From positions 1 through 64,000 of the forward strand of contig NZ_JAANYN010000011.1 in the NCBI RefSeq assembly GCF_011290685.1: a stretch of DNA of 64,000 bases, written 5' to 3'. The translations under genes were made by a program, and so were the position numbers. This DNA is from Cyclobacterium plantarum. Lineage in GTDB: Bacteria > Bacteroidota > Bacteroidia > Cytophagales > Cyclobacteriaceae. Below the pieces are notes generated by a model, which made no database searches, was not told where the DNA came from, and saw nothing but the letters and a program-made list of their open reading frames with translations. This document shows positions 52,113 to 60,240 of this stretch, one piece after another. Position 1 is the first letter of the stretch; every line of letters begins with the position of its first letter.

Positions 52113-52844
52113 ATGAATACCTTAGCCATGTATCCTTTCCTGCGAATCTATTGGGGCTTGATCCTTTTTATTTTGGTCAGCTGTGAAAAATTTGATGATT
52201 TGTCCAATCCTGTTTTGAACAGATACGAGGTCCCTGCGGAGGTTCTCGAAGAAGTTTTTACTGCTGACATCCCCCAAAATTTGAGAAACGTAGATAATTT
52301 TTTTGATAGAATCAAGGAGCAGGGGATGGTCATTCATGAGGGAAACCAACCTCCCTATATGGTTGGTCCGACTGGCGCAGGGGTGCTAAAATTTACAATA
52401 GCAAACAATTGCATTTACGATGATAAAAACCCAAATAATGAGGGCTTTAGTTATGGTAAATATGAAGAATTGATTCAGGTTTATTCAGATCAGAATCAAG
52501 ATAATTTTCTGGCTGATATTGCCTATACTTCTATCTTCAACCCTGATTATCCTGAATTCCAAAGGGGTCTTGACAGTGGGTCAGCCACCGGTTACGTGTC
52601 TGGAAACCAAAACAGGGATTTTACCATTTTCTTAAAAATTACAAATGGGAAATACGATGCTGTCAACTACAGCGCGATATGGATCATTTCTGGTACGTAT
52701 GTGTTAATGGATAGAAAAAGCGAATTGACCAATGTTACAAAATGTATGGTAATGCTTGAGAAAAGTGAGGACCCGGAGGACAAGGTGGCCGACAGAGGAA
52801 CGGTTAGGATTTTCAGGGATGATGCCCCACAATGGTCGCCCTGA
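52113..52844 (+). CDS. Lipoprotein of unknown function
   Basis: A 243-residue predicted lipoprotein: hydrophobic leader (about 10-25) ending in the lipobox LVSCEKFDD (Cys at about 24), then an acidic, beta-rich domain with VGPTGAGVLKFTIANNCIYD and TGYVSGNQNRDFTIFLKITN. No family recognised. It lies 63 nt after the membrane protein on the same strand and is probably the third part of one unit. An internal start (Met6) is possible. Confidence 0.6.
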   Translation: MNTLAMYPFLRIYWGLILFILVSCEKFDDLSNPVLNRYEVPAEVLEEVFTADIPQNLRNVDNFFDRIKEQGMVIHEGNQPPYMVGPTGAGVLKFTIANNCIYDDKNPNNEGFSYGKYEELIQVYSDQNQDNFLADIAYTSIFNPDYPEFQRGLDSGSATGYVSGNQNRDFTIFLKITNGKYDAVNYSAIWIISGTYVLMDRKSELTNVTKCMVMLEKSEDPEDKVADRGTVRIFRDDAPQWSP

Positions 52845-52918
52845 TTATTTTACCCGAATTGATTTTGATAAAAGCAAATTAATATTAATATGGTGTATAG
52901 AAACAAAGCTGATGCGAT

Positions 52919-54004
52919 ATGCCAATTTTCATGGATCGTCATGACATACCGGGAGTTTCAGCAGAAGATGTGGCAGAAGCCCATCAAAAAGACTTGTTGA
53001 TACAGGAAAAGTTTGATTGCAGGGCGTTGACTTATTGGTTTGATGAAGAAAAGGGCATGGCCTTTTGTTTAATTGAGGCTCCAAATAAGCAGGCGGTCCA
53101 GAATCTCCATGATCATGCCCATGGGTTAATTCCCAATCAGGTAATAGAAGTTGAACCAGATTTGGTAGCATCATTTTTGGGTAGAATAGAGGATCCCGTT
53201 AAAAAGGGATTATCCGGATCCGGTATCATCAATGATCCTGCCTTCAGGTGCGTAATCGGCATATTAATAGATGGATCAGCGATTTTTGAGTTTGGCAATC
53301 ATATCGATAAGATCAAATCAAAAATTCGAAAAGCGTTTAACCGGCACAGGGGTTTGGAGGTAATCCCGGAGGGGGAAGGTTTTTTGGCCTCTTTTGAATC
53401 CATAGATGATGCTGTGCGCTGCGCATTATTTTTCCAGGACTACTTTGATTCATCCAAAATTCCCATCAAAAACCCATTGCAAATAGGATTGGCAGCTGGC
53501 ATGCCTGTTTCTGGTGATAAGGAATTTTTTGGGCCTACCATAAAATTGGCAAAAAGATTAGGGATGATGGCCAAACCAGGTCAAGTCATTTCTTCAGCAA
53601 TTGTAGGTGAGCGGTTGGCCGATAAGGCTGTCGACTTTAATAGACTGGCTAAAGGCAATATTTTAACGCTAAATCCTGAGCAGGAGGAGTTTTTTAACCT
53701 GCTCATGGAAATCCTGGAGGAGGATGGCTGTGATGCTGCATTTGGTATCAATGCTTTTGCCAAAAAGACAGGAATGAGTAAGTCCAAGCTTTACAGAAAA
53801 ATCACAAAACTTACCGGTTATTCTCCCAATGATTTCATCAAAGAATACCGTTTGAAAATGGCTGTAAGGTTCATCCATAAACAAGCTGGTAACATTTCTG
53901 AAATTGCCTATGCCTCCGGTTTTAGTAGTCTTTCCTATTTTTCAAGGTGCTTCCAGGACAGGTTTGGAATTCTTCCGTCCATTTACGCCAATGCCATTGC
54001 CTGA
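52919..54004 (+). CDS. DUF4242-cyclase-like-AraC fusion regulator
   Basis: A 361-residue three-part protein. Residues 1-85 (MPIFMDRHDIPGVSAEDVAE..., YWFDEEKGMAFCLIEAPNKQ, LHDHAHGLIPNQVIEV) match DUF4242, a ferredoxin-like domain that binds nickel in SCO4226; H64/H66/H68 lie where ligands would be. Residues 108-245 follow the class III nucleotidyl cyclase pattern (CVIGILIDGS, GEGFLASFESIDDAVRCALF, FFGPTIKLAKRLGMMAKPGQ), but the second metal acid reads GEG instead of GDG, so it is probably a sensor. Residues 258-361 are an AraC/XylS DNA-binding domain with two HTHs (INAFAKKTGMSKSKLYRKIT, ISEIAYASGFSSLSYFSRCF). A truncated hemoglobin gene follows. Confidence 0.85.
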   Translation: MPIFMDRHDIPGVSAEDVAEAHQKDLLIQEKFDCRALTYWFDEEKGMAFCLIEAPNKQAVQNLHDHAHGLIPNQVIEVEPDLVASFLGRIEDPVKKGLSGSGIINDPAFRCVIGILIDGSAIFEFGNHIDKIKSKIRKAFNRHRGLEVIPEGEGFLASFESIDDAVRCALFFQDYFDSSKIPIKNPLQIGLAAGMPVSGDKEFFGPTIKLAKRLGMMAKPGQVISSAIVGERLADKAVDFNRLAKGNILTLNPEQEEFFNLLMEILEEDGCDAAFGINAFAKKTGMSKSKLYRKITKLTGYSPNDFIKEYRLKMAVRFIHKQAGNISEIAYASGFSSLSYFSRCFQDRFGILPSIYANAIA

Positions 54005-54075
54005 AGCAAACGAAAGATGAATCAGGATTGAAAATTTTTGAATGAATTGTTTTAAAACCCTTACTACTATCCTTT

Positions 54076-54083
54076 TACATTTG
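54076..54083 (+). promoter_or_regulatory. Candidate Bacteroidota -7 promoter element
   Basis: TACATTTG at 54076-54083 fits the Bacteroidota -7 consensus TAnnTTTG exactly and lies 37 nt upstream of the truncated hemoglobin ATG. A matching -33 TTTG is not present at the usual spacing, so this is tentative. Confidence 0.3.
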
Positions 54084-54120
54084 ATTATAATTGAAATTTA
54101 TAACAAAACCCAATGTAATT

Positions 54121-54507
54121 ATGAATACCGTAGCACAGAAAACATTGTTTGAAAGGCTGGGAGGAAAAAAAGGAATTACTTCACTGGTGGATGATATTGT
54201 AGAGGCCCATATGCAAAATCCGGTCATTCAGGTAAGGTTTCTTCCCTACAAGGAAGACCCTGAAAACCTGAAAAAAATCAAAGGTCACCTGGTAGATTTT
54301 TTCTCTGCTGGAAGTGGGGGAAATGTTGCCTATTTGGGTCGCGATATGGAAACTACCCACAGAGGCATGAATATCAATGAGGAAGAGTATATGGCAGCAA
54401 CTGATGATATCATGAACACGCTGGAGAAGCATGGTATTGATGAGGAATCCCAGAAGGATGTACTCGCAATTGCCTATTCCCTGAAGGAACAAATTATGAA
54501 GCAATAG
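54121..54507 (+). CDS. Group 1 truncated hemoglobin
   Basis: A 128-residue TrHb1 protein from the ATG at 54121. LFERLGGKKGITSLVDDIVE is the family N-terminus, and the proximal heme His is in TTHRGMNINEEEYMAATDDI. The distal pocket region (VIQVRFLPY, PENLKKIKGHLVDFF) reads normally. TrHb1 proteins bind O2 or NO and are used in NO detoxification or O2 chemistry. It directly follows a DUF4242-AraC regulator that may control it. Confidence 0.93.
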   Translation: MNTVAQKTLFERLGGKKGITSLVDDIVEAHMQNPVIQVRFLPYKEDPENLKKIKGHLVDFFSAGSGGNVAYLGRDMETTHRGMNINEEEYMAATDDIMNTLEKHGIDEESQKDVLAIAYSLKEQIMKQ

Positions 54508-55009
54508 GGCGGTTTTTATAATGAACACTATTCCAAAACAGAATCTGCGTGGCCAGTTTCACAGTAAAACACATTCCTGCCTGAATAGGTAGTCCAAGCA
54601 CTCGCCATTGGCAGTCAGCCGTTTTAGGTAATCCAGGAATATATGGGCGGATGATTGACCCCTTATCTGGCGTCACCATGGGGCCATGATTAGTTGAATG
54701 GTAGCTTAATCGAATCATTCTACATCGCTTAATCAGACGCTAATTCCACTCATTATGGTTCTGGCTTTTTCCCTGAAAAAGGGCCTGTTCACATAAGTGC
54801 TCTTCCGTTAGGCTGTAGTATACCGATTTATTCTCACGCCAAACTTCGGTATGGGCAGGGGTGACCGCACTTAGTGAGGCCCCGCTATCCATCCATCAGG
54901 TCATCGCTGAACTGGGATTTCGCCATTCAACATACCCTATTCACATCACAGTTTGAGTTAAGTGAAATCGTTTAGGAGGAAATTCTTTCTACAAAATGGA
55001 TAAAAGGAG
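54508..55009. other. Intergenic stretch, nothing recognised
   Basis: About 500 bases with somewhat higher GC than the flanks and many short frames, none protein-like. No hairpin, repeat from elsewhere in the window, tRNA or remnant protein was found on either strand. Confidence 0.35.
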
Positions 55010-57796
55010 ATGAAGACGTTATTCACATTAGCCAGGTTATCAATTTTATTAGTAATTACATGCTGCCACCTACCATTCTTAAAGGCGCAGGACCAGGTGC
55101 CGGTACAGCATTCTTTCCAAACACTGCAATTCCTACTTCCCGAGAAGGAAGACCGGCCCAGCGAGGAGGAAGCGGAGGTGCTTATCGACAAGCTTGTGGA
55201 TAGGATGGAATATTGGAATGAGCTTTCAAAAGAAAACGATCCGGGATGGAAGAATGTAGCGTTGAAATCCCTGGTAGGTTATGGCGTGGAGGGGTTGACA
55301 GGCATGGCCGCCCGAACATCAATTCTGGGAAAGTACCCGCGTTTTAGTGGACCTGTAGAGAGAGCAGGAGGCTGGCTTAGTGAACAAGTAACGAACTATC
55401 TTTTTGAAAGGGAGGCTCAGGAATATGCCCTTCAGCGAGAATTTAAAATTCGCCAAATTTTCGAACGTACTGCTACCGCTATTGTGGAAGACCATTGTTC
55501 TGGAAACCAAGGTTGTTCAGAAGCAGTGTTCAGGCAGGTATTAGATGATTCCGAAGTGCAGGAACAGATGCAGGAAGCGGATGCGTTGGGAGCCTTTGAT
55601 GAGGCTCAGACCAGAGCATACGTGAAAAATGCCCAAGAGAATTCGCTGAATAATTACGAAGGGACCGTCCTTGAAATTGAAAATCTGGCTGCAACGGTTA
55701 CAGCCGCTGTGGCGGATGTAAAAACAACGGTGGTCAATAATTTTGAGGAGTTAATCCAAAACCAGCAGCATATCAACAACACCACGGCCGAAATCCTGCA
55801 TTCCCAGCAGGAAAATACGATTGCACTGGTAAATCTTCGGGAGATGGTACTCAACAGCCTTGAAGATATAGATAATATCACCACAAATCAGCAGGAAATC
55901 CTATTTATTTCCAATGCGATTCAGGATGGAATTGTAGCAATTGATAACAGAATCATTGCCCTTTCCGAATCTTTTGCAGCCATGCAGAAAGAAGAAAAGA
56001 TCAAAGAAATCCATCAAATTTTCGAGAATTCACCGCTCAACAAAAAGATTGAGGCCCTGGAAAATGAAAACAGTGCCATCAGTATGGTTATGAGCGAAGA
56101 GAAAAGACATACCGTTTTAGAGAATTTAAGGATAGTTAAAAAGGAGCAGGATATAATTAAAGCGACCGAGATCATCGGTAAGGTTGGAACAGTGGGCCGG
56201 GAGGCACTCCGTGTTTTTTGCCAGAGCCGGGAATGCCCGGGGGAAATCTCCAAAAGCATCGACCTGGGATTGGCCCTTACAGATATTGTCGGCAATTTCA
56301 CAGCGGGAAACTGGGCCAAGGCCAGCTTATCGGTTCTGGGTATATTCAAGGAACCCCAACCGGGGCCCGAACTGAAAATGCTCAACCAAATCAGTGAACA
56401 ACTGGAAGGGTTAGAGGCCAATATGAACCAGGGTTTTAAGAATGTGCATGAACACCTGTTTGCACTGGAGGACAATTTGGGGCAACGTCTTGATATCATT
56501 GATTTAAAATTAGATCAGATCGCCAGGGAATTGGTCGAAACCCGTCAGGTAATTCTACAGCGCTTGAGCCGGGTAGACACAAAATTAAACTATATCATTA
56601 ACCAGAATGAATGCCTCGAGGAACTCATTCTGCAGGTGACTCTGGAGCAAAATCAGGACCTCTGCAGGCTTCCGGCGGAGACGTTCGGCAACCGGCTCGC
56701 AAACGATGAAATCGCTGATTATCAGGATCTGGAAAATTTCTTTCGGGGTGGGTCCTGCGGAAGCTGTATAGAAGGACTATTGAAGGTCAAAGAACCGATG
56801 CTTTCGCCTTTTTTTCGCTATGCTCAATGTGATCCGGAAGGAGAAAACAACAAAGCAGCACCCAGCCGGATTTATGACTATGCCTTTAATGAACTATTAG
56901 CCGGGGCCGGGACAGATAAACAAACGCTCCACTCACTCCTGTTTGTACCAAAAAATGTACGGGTACTTGATTCATTGAAAAATGCATTAGAACCACTGGA
57001 GGTTAGTATATCTTTTGATTTAAATAAAGAAGATAGTCACTATCGCAATTACAGTGCGGTGTTGGATTATGCCAACTATGTGCTCACCTTATTCCCCTTT
57101 TTGGAGCTGTACGACCGTGGGGAGTTGTTAAGTCCTGAGGAGATCCGGGAAAATCCGGGATTCTCAGAAGAGCGTACCCGGTTCCTGATCAGCCGGCTGG
57201 AGGGAATATTAAATCTAATTAACCATACTATTTCCCAGCAATCCTTGATGGCTGGCAATGGGGTAATAACTGCCGTTGACCAGATGTTAGAGCAGGGATT
57301 CTCCGGCTTGGACGAAAGTGGTGGTTTTACCCTTACGGATTTATTTTCCCATAACCCTTATTTCCGAAAAAATTATGGGGCTCATCTGCTGGACGAAGTA
57401 GTAGGTCTTGAACGAATAAAGAATTTGATTGATCATGACCAGCTTAAAAATGGCCCGCAACGAATCGTAATGAATGGCTTCAATATTCAAATCGCTGAGG
57501 AAAACAAGGAACCTGTTTTTAAAGTAAACCTCACGAATCGGGAGAATCCGGAACAACATACCCCATTGTTCGATGGATTCCTTCCGGTGGCAGATGGCGA
57601 GATTGATGAGGAGACATATCAAAGAAATCTGGAATTTGCGTATCCTTCTTCCATCACCGAGCTCTCAAAAATGAAGCGGCAGGTGCTCAATAGGCTGGGA
57701 GAAATGCGAATGATTGCCTCCTCAGAAATTAATCAGTCCGAAAAAGAGCTTTCAAGGGCAGAATTGGCCGATTTGATAGTACTGTTCAGGCGATGA
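55010..57796 (+). CDS. Large secreted helical protein of unknown function
   Basis: A 928-residue secreted protein: signal peptide 1-26 (LSILLVITCCHLPFLKAQ). The N-terminal third is helical, with long coiled-coil stretches at about 215-345 (NNFEELIQNQQHINNTTAEI, LEDIDNITTNQQEILFIS). A hydrophobic Gly/Ala-rich segment follows at about 416-446 (IDLGLALTDIVGNFTAGNWA), then a second coiled-coil run at 460-530 (LEGLEANMNQGFKNVHEHLF, RLDIIDLKLDQIARELVETR). A Cys pair sits in GGSCGSCIEG (about 580). Helices around a hydrophobic tongue recall alpha-helical pore-forming proteins, but this is pattern only; no family was recognised. A collagen-like gene follows 38 nt later. Confidence 0.65.
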   Translation: MKTLFTLARLSILLVITCCHLPFLKAQDQVPVQHSFQTLQFLLPEKEDRPSEEEAEVLIDKLVDRMEYWNELSKENDPGWKNVALKSLVGYGVEGLTGMAARTSILGKYPRFSGPVERAGGWLSEQVTNYLFEREAQEYALQREFKIRQIFERTATAIVEDHCSGNQGCSEAVFRQVLDDSEVQEQMQEADALGAFDEAQTRAYVKNAQENSLNNYEGTVLEIENLAATVTAAVADVKTTVVNNFEELIQNQQHINNTTAEILHSQQENTIALVNLREMVLNSLEDIDNITTNQQEILFISNAIQDGIVAIDNRIIALSESFAAMQKEEKIKEIHQIFENSPLNKKIEALENENSAISMVMSEEKRHTVLENLRIVKKEQDIIKATEIIGKVGTVGREALRVFCQSRECPGEISKSIDLGLALTDIVGNFTAGNWAKASLSVLGIFKEPQPGPELKMLNQISEQLEGLEANMNQGFKNVHEHLFALEDNLGQRLDIIDLKLDQIARELVETRQVILQRLSRVDTKLNYIINQNECLEELILQVTLEQNQDLCRLPAETFGNRLANDEIADYQDLENFFRGGSCGSCIEGLLKVKEPMLSPFFRYAQCDPEGENNKAAPSRIYDYAFNELLAGAGTDKQTLHSLLFVPKNVRVLDSLKNALEPLEVSISFDLNKEDSHYRNYSAVLDYANYVLTLFPFLELYDRGELLSPEEIRENPGFSEERTRFLISRLEGILNLINHTISQQSLMAGNGVITAVDQMLEQGFSGLDESGGFTLTDLFSHNPYFRKNYGAHLLDEVVGLERIKNLIDHDQLKNGPQRIVMNGFNIQIAEENKEPVFKVNLTNRENPEQHTPLFDGFLPVADGEIDEETYQRNLEFAYPSSITELSKMKRQVLNRLGEMRMIASSEINQSEKELSRAELADLIVLFRR

Positions 57797-57834
57797 AAAA
57801 AAGTGCTTCAGCGTTAAAAATAAAGTGAAAAAAG

Positions 57835-58794
57835 ATGATGACGACGGCGATAAATTTCTCTTCTCTAACCCTGTTGGAAGTTGGGTTGATCCTATTCCAG
57901 CCCACAACCTCCTACGTTGAAGAGAGCTTTAGCCATTATGCTACCGAGGTTTCTCAGGAAAATGTTCCAAAAGAAACCAATTTGAAACTGGATGAAGACT
58001 TGGCAGGCTATATCAATGCCCAGGCCAGGTTGGATGAGGCAGATCAGGTAATCCTCCTTGCAGATTCTATCATCGTTACGGAGCGGATAACCCTAAGGGA
58101 AGTGGATGTGATCTTCGTTTCCAATTATTTCAGTACCGATGGAAACCAGGTAAGTGTACTTCCGGCGCCTACCCCTTCAAATCGAAGCGGGGTATCTGGA
58201 AAAAGTGGTAAAGAAGTCCAAATAATAGCTAATCATATCGGCGAAGCAGCATTTCACTTGCCCGGTATGGACGGGACCGCTGGCAGGGATGGAAGCAAGG
58301 GAAAAAACGGGGATAAAAGTGAAGTCAAGAATCGTGGAGATGTAAGTATGGGAACCGCAGGAGAAGACGGGCAAGACGGAGGAAGTGGTGGTAAAGGAGG
58401 CCAATTGATTCTTCATTCCCAGAATACCGATTATCCGGTACAATTGACCGCACCAGGAGGAGACGGTAAGGCAGGAGGATTCGGAGGGACGGGAGGTACC
58501 ACCTTTATTCGGGTATTTACCCAAACACCCGGGAAACCAAAAAAGCCCGACCCCAACCTACCTGGCCGCGGAGGGAATGTACAGATTCAAAGCCAAAATA
58601 ACCAACAAAAAATAAAGGCCAGGCAGGAAGAGGATGGCAAAAATGGAAAAAGGGGAAGAAATGGATTGGATGGAGAAAAGGAAACAAAAATACTGTCCGA
58701 CAGCCAATTTGAGGCCGCGGCTCGAGAACATTACCTCCGAGACTGGCAAAAATTAGACCGGACAGGCTGGCAAATCATTTTCAGGGAAGAATAA
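57835..58794 (+). CDS. Gly-rich protein with collagen-like stretches, unknown function
   Basis: A 319-residue protein. The N-terminus has a short hydrophobic stretch (about 8-24) but no clear cleavage site, so export is likely but not certain. Residues ~125-290 contain several interrupted Gly-X-Y runs (GTAGRDGSKGKNGDKS, GTAGEDGQDGGSGGKGG, GGDGKAGGFGGTGGTT, EDGKNGKRGRNGLDGEKE) separated by beta-like segments. The runs are short and non-Pro, so they are collagen-like loops rather than a long triple helix. No family recognised. It is 38 nt after the large helical protein on the same strand and is probably its partner. Confidence 0.65.
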   Translation: MMTTAINFSSLTLLEVGLILFQPTTSYVEESFSHYATEVSQENVPKETNLKLDEDLAGYINAQARLDEADQVILLADSIIVTERITLREVDVIFVSNYFSTDGNQVSVLPAPTPSNRSGVSGKSGKEVQIIANHIGEAAFHLPGMDGTAGRDGSKGKNGDKSEVKNRGDVSMGTAGEDGQDGGSGGKGGQLILHSQNTDYPVQLTAPGGDGKAGGFGGTGGTTFIRVFTQTPGKPKKPDPNLPGRGGNVQIQSQNNQQKIKARQEEDGKNGKRGRNGLDGEKETKILSDSQFEAAAREHYLRDWQKLDRTGWQIIFREE

Positions 58795-58878
58795 AAAATT
58801 ATCAGCTTTGAGAGAAATGGTAATCCTTCGCTAAAAGGTGTTCTATCCACTGATGTTCTCAATTATTATGGATAACTT

Positions 58879-59952
58879 ATGTCCATGAACAAGTTCCTTT
58901 GGCTACCTTTATTGCTTATCCATTGTGCTGTCTATTCTCAGGTAAGCAATGAGGATGTCTTTGTCAAAGGGATTTACGGCAACCCGGAAAGGGTACTCAA
59001 AGCAGGCTACGCTTTTGATAAGTTGGGAGTGAATGCCGTATTCGTCAGAAGGGCATCTTTAAATCAGGAATTTTACCAACAGGCCAAAGCTCAGGGATGC
59101 CGGATATTTGTGGAATTTCCCACCCTGAATGGAAAGGGCTATATCGAAGCGCATCCCAAAGCCTGGCCCATCAATGAAAAGGGAGAGCAGGCTGCTCCGG
59201 CCGATTGGTTTATGGGGGTTTGTCCTACAGATCCGGATTTCCAGGCCTACAGGGCCGAACAGCTCCGGGAAACCCTTGACAGTTATCTGGTGGATGGGGT
59301 GTTTTTGGATTACCTGCATTGGCATGCCCAATTTGAAACGGACCAACCGATACTGCCTGAGACGTGTTTTTGCGACCGTTGTACCGGTCAATTTGAAAAG
59401 GCCCATAACCTCCAAATTCCAGTGGAGGATATAGCAAACAGGGCCCAATGGATCCTGGCCAATCAGGAAACTGCCTGGAGGAACTGGCGAAACGGTATTT
59501 TGAATGGGTGGGTGACCGAAATGGGTAAAATCCTGAAGGAAAACCAACCCGATGCACTTTTAGGAGCTTTTTATTGTGCCTGGTTTCCGGAAGACCATAG
59601 AGGGGCTTTGTTCAACACCCTGGGCATTGATGTGTCTTCTTTGGCCAAGCGGGTGGATGTATTGGCTCCCATGCTTTTTCACCAGATGTATGGCAGGCCC
59701 GTAAATTGGCTGGGCGAGTACCTGGAATGGCTGGTCAAAGCTATCGATTCATCGGAGGCATTGGTCTGGCCCATTGTCCAGGCCCACGACAAACCCGGAT
59801 TAGTTAGCCCCGAGGAATTTGGAAAAGCCTTGCAGGAAGGTTCCCGTGCACCTGCTTCTGGCATCATGATGTTTTCTGAGCAGTCGCTTTTGGAAAATCC
59901 TGCAAAATTAAAGGTGATGCAGGACTATTACCGGAACAAAGGGTCTCAGTAG
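58879..59952 (+). CDS. Putative secreted glycoside hydrolase-like TIM-barrel protein
   Basis: A 357-residue protein with a signal peptide (about 1-20, ending VYSQ). The chain follows a TIM-barrel order: VFVKGIYGNPERVLKAGYAF, GCRIFVEFPTLNGKGYIEAH, DGVFLDYLHWHAQFE (an F-L-D acid after a barrel strand), LGAFYCAWFPEDH, DVLAPMLFHQMYGRPVNW, ALVWPIVQAHDKPG. This is the pattern of Bacteroidota putative glycosyl hydrolases that act on unknown substrates. CFCDRC (about 162-167) is a compact Cys motif that probably binds zinc or forms disulfides. A start at Met3 is possible. Confidence 0.75.
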   Translation: MSMNKFLWLPLLLIHCAVYSQVSNEDVFVKGIYGNPERVLKAGYAFDKLGVNAVFVRRASLNQEFYQQAKAQGCRIFVEFPTLNGKGYIEAHPKAWPINEKGEQAAPADWFMGVCPTDPDFQAYRAEQLRETLDSYLVDGVFLDYLHWHAQFETDQPILPETCFCDRCTGQFEKAHNLQIPVEDIANRAQWILANQETAWRNWRNGILNGWVTEMGKILKENQPDALLGAFYCAWFPEDHRGALFNTLGIDVSSLAKRVDVLAPMLFHQMYGRPVNWLGEYLEWLVKAIDSSEALVWPIVQAHDKPGLVSPEEFGKALQEGSRAPASGIMMFSEQSLLENPAKLKVMQDYYRNKGSQ

Positions 59953-60240
59953 GAAGTGAAATTAAAAAAAGTAGGGTTAGACCGGTACTTTTTTGTGACC
60001 GTTGTACCGATAACTTGATGAGGAAAATCCTAGGAATTTAAAGCTGAGGAAGAAATTAAACAATGATAAAAATACAAATACCAAACAGGGGTTTTTCGTC
60101 ATTTTTCCTGTACATTGAACGAAAATTACTTTAAAACACCTAATTTTATTCCACTTTTTTTTATACTTGGAAAATTATTCTAATTATCCGGAGGGCATGA
60201 AACGTAGGCCAATCCAATAAACACTTTTCCCTTGTAATGA

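Noticed and set aside
54494-54718. 74-aa minus-strand frame after the hemoglobin
   Set aside because: Overlaps the end of the hemoglobin gene, no family signature, no plausible partner.
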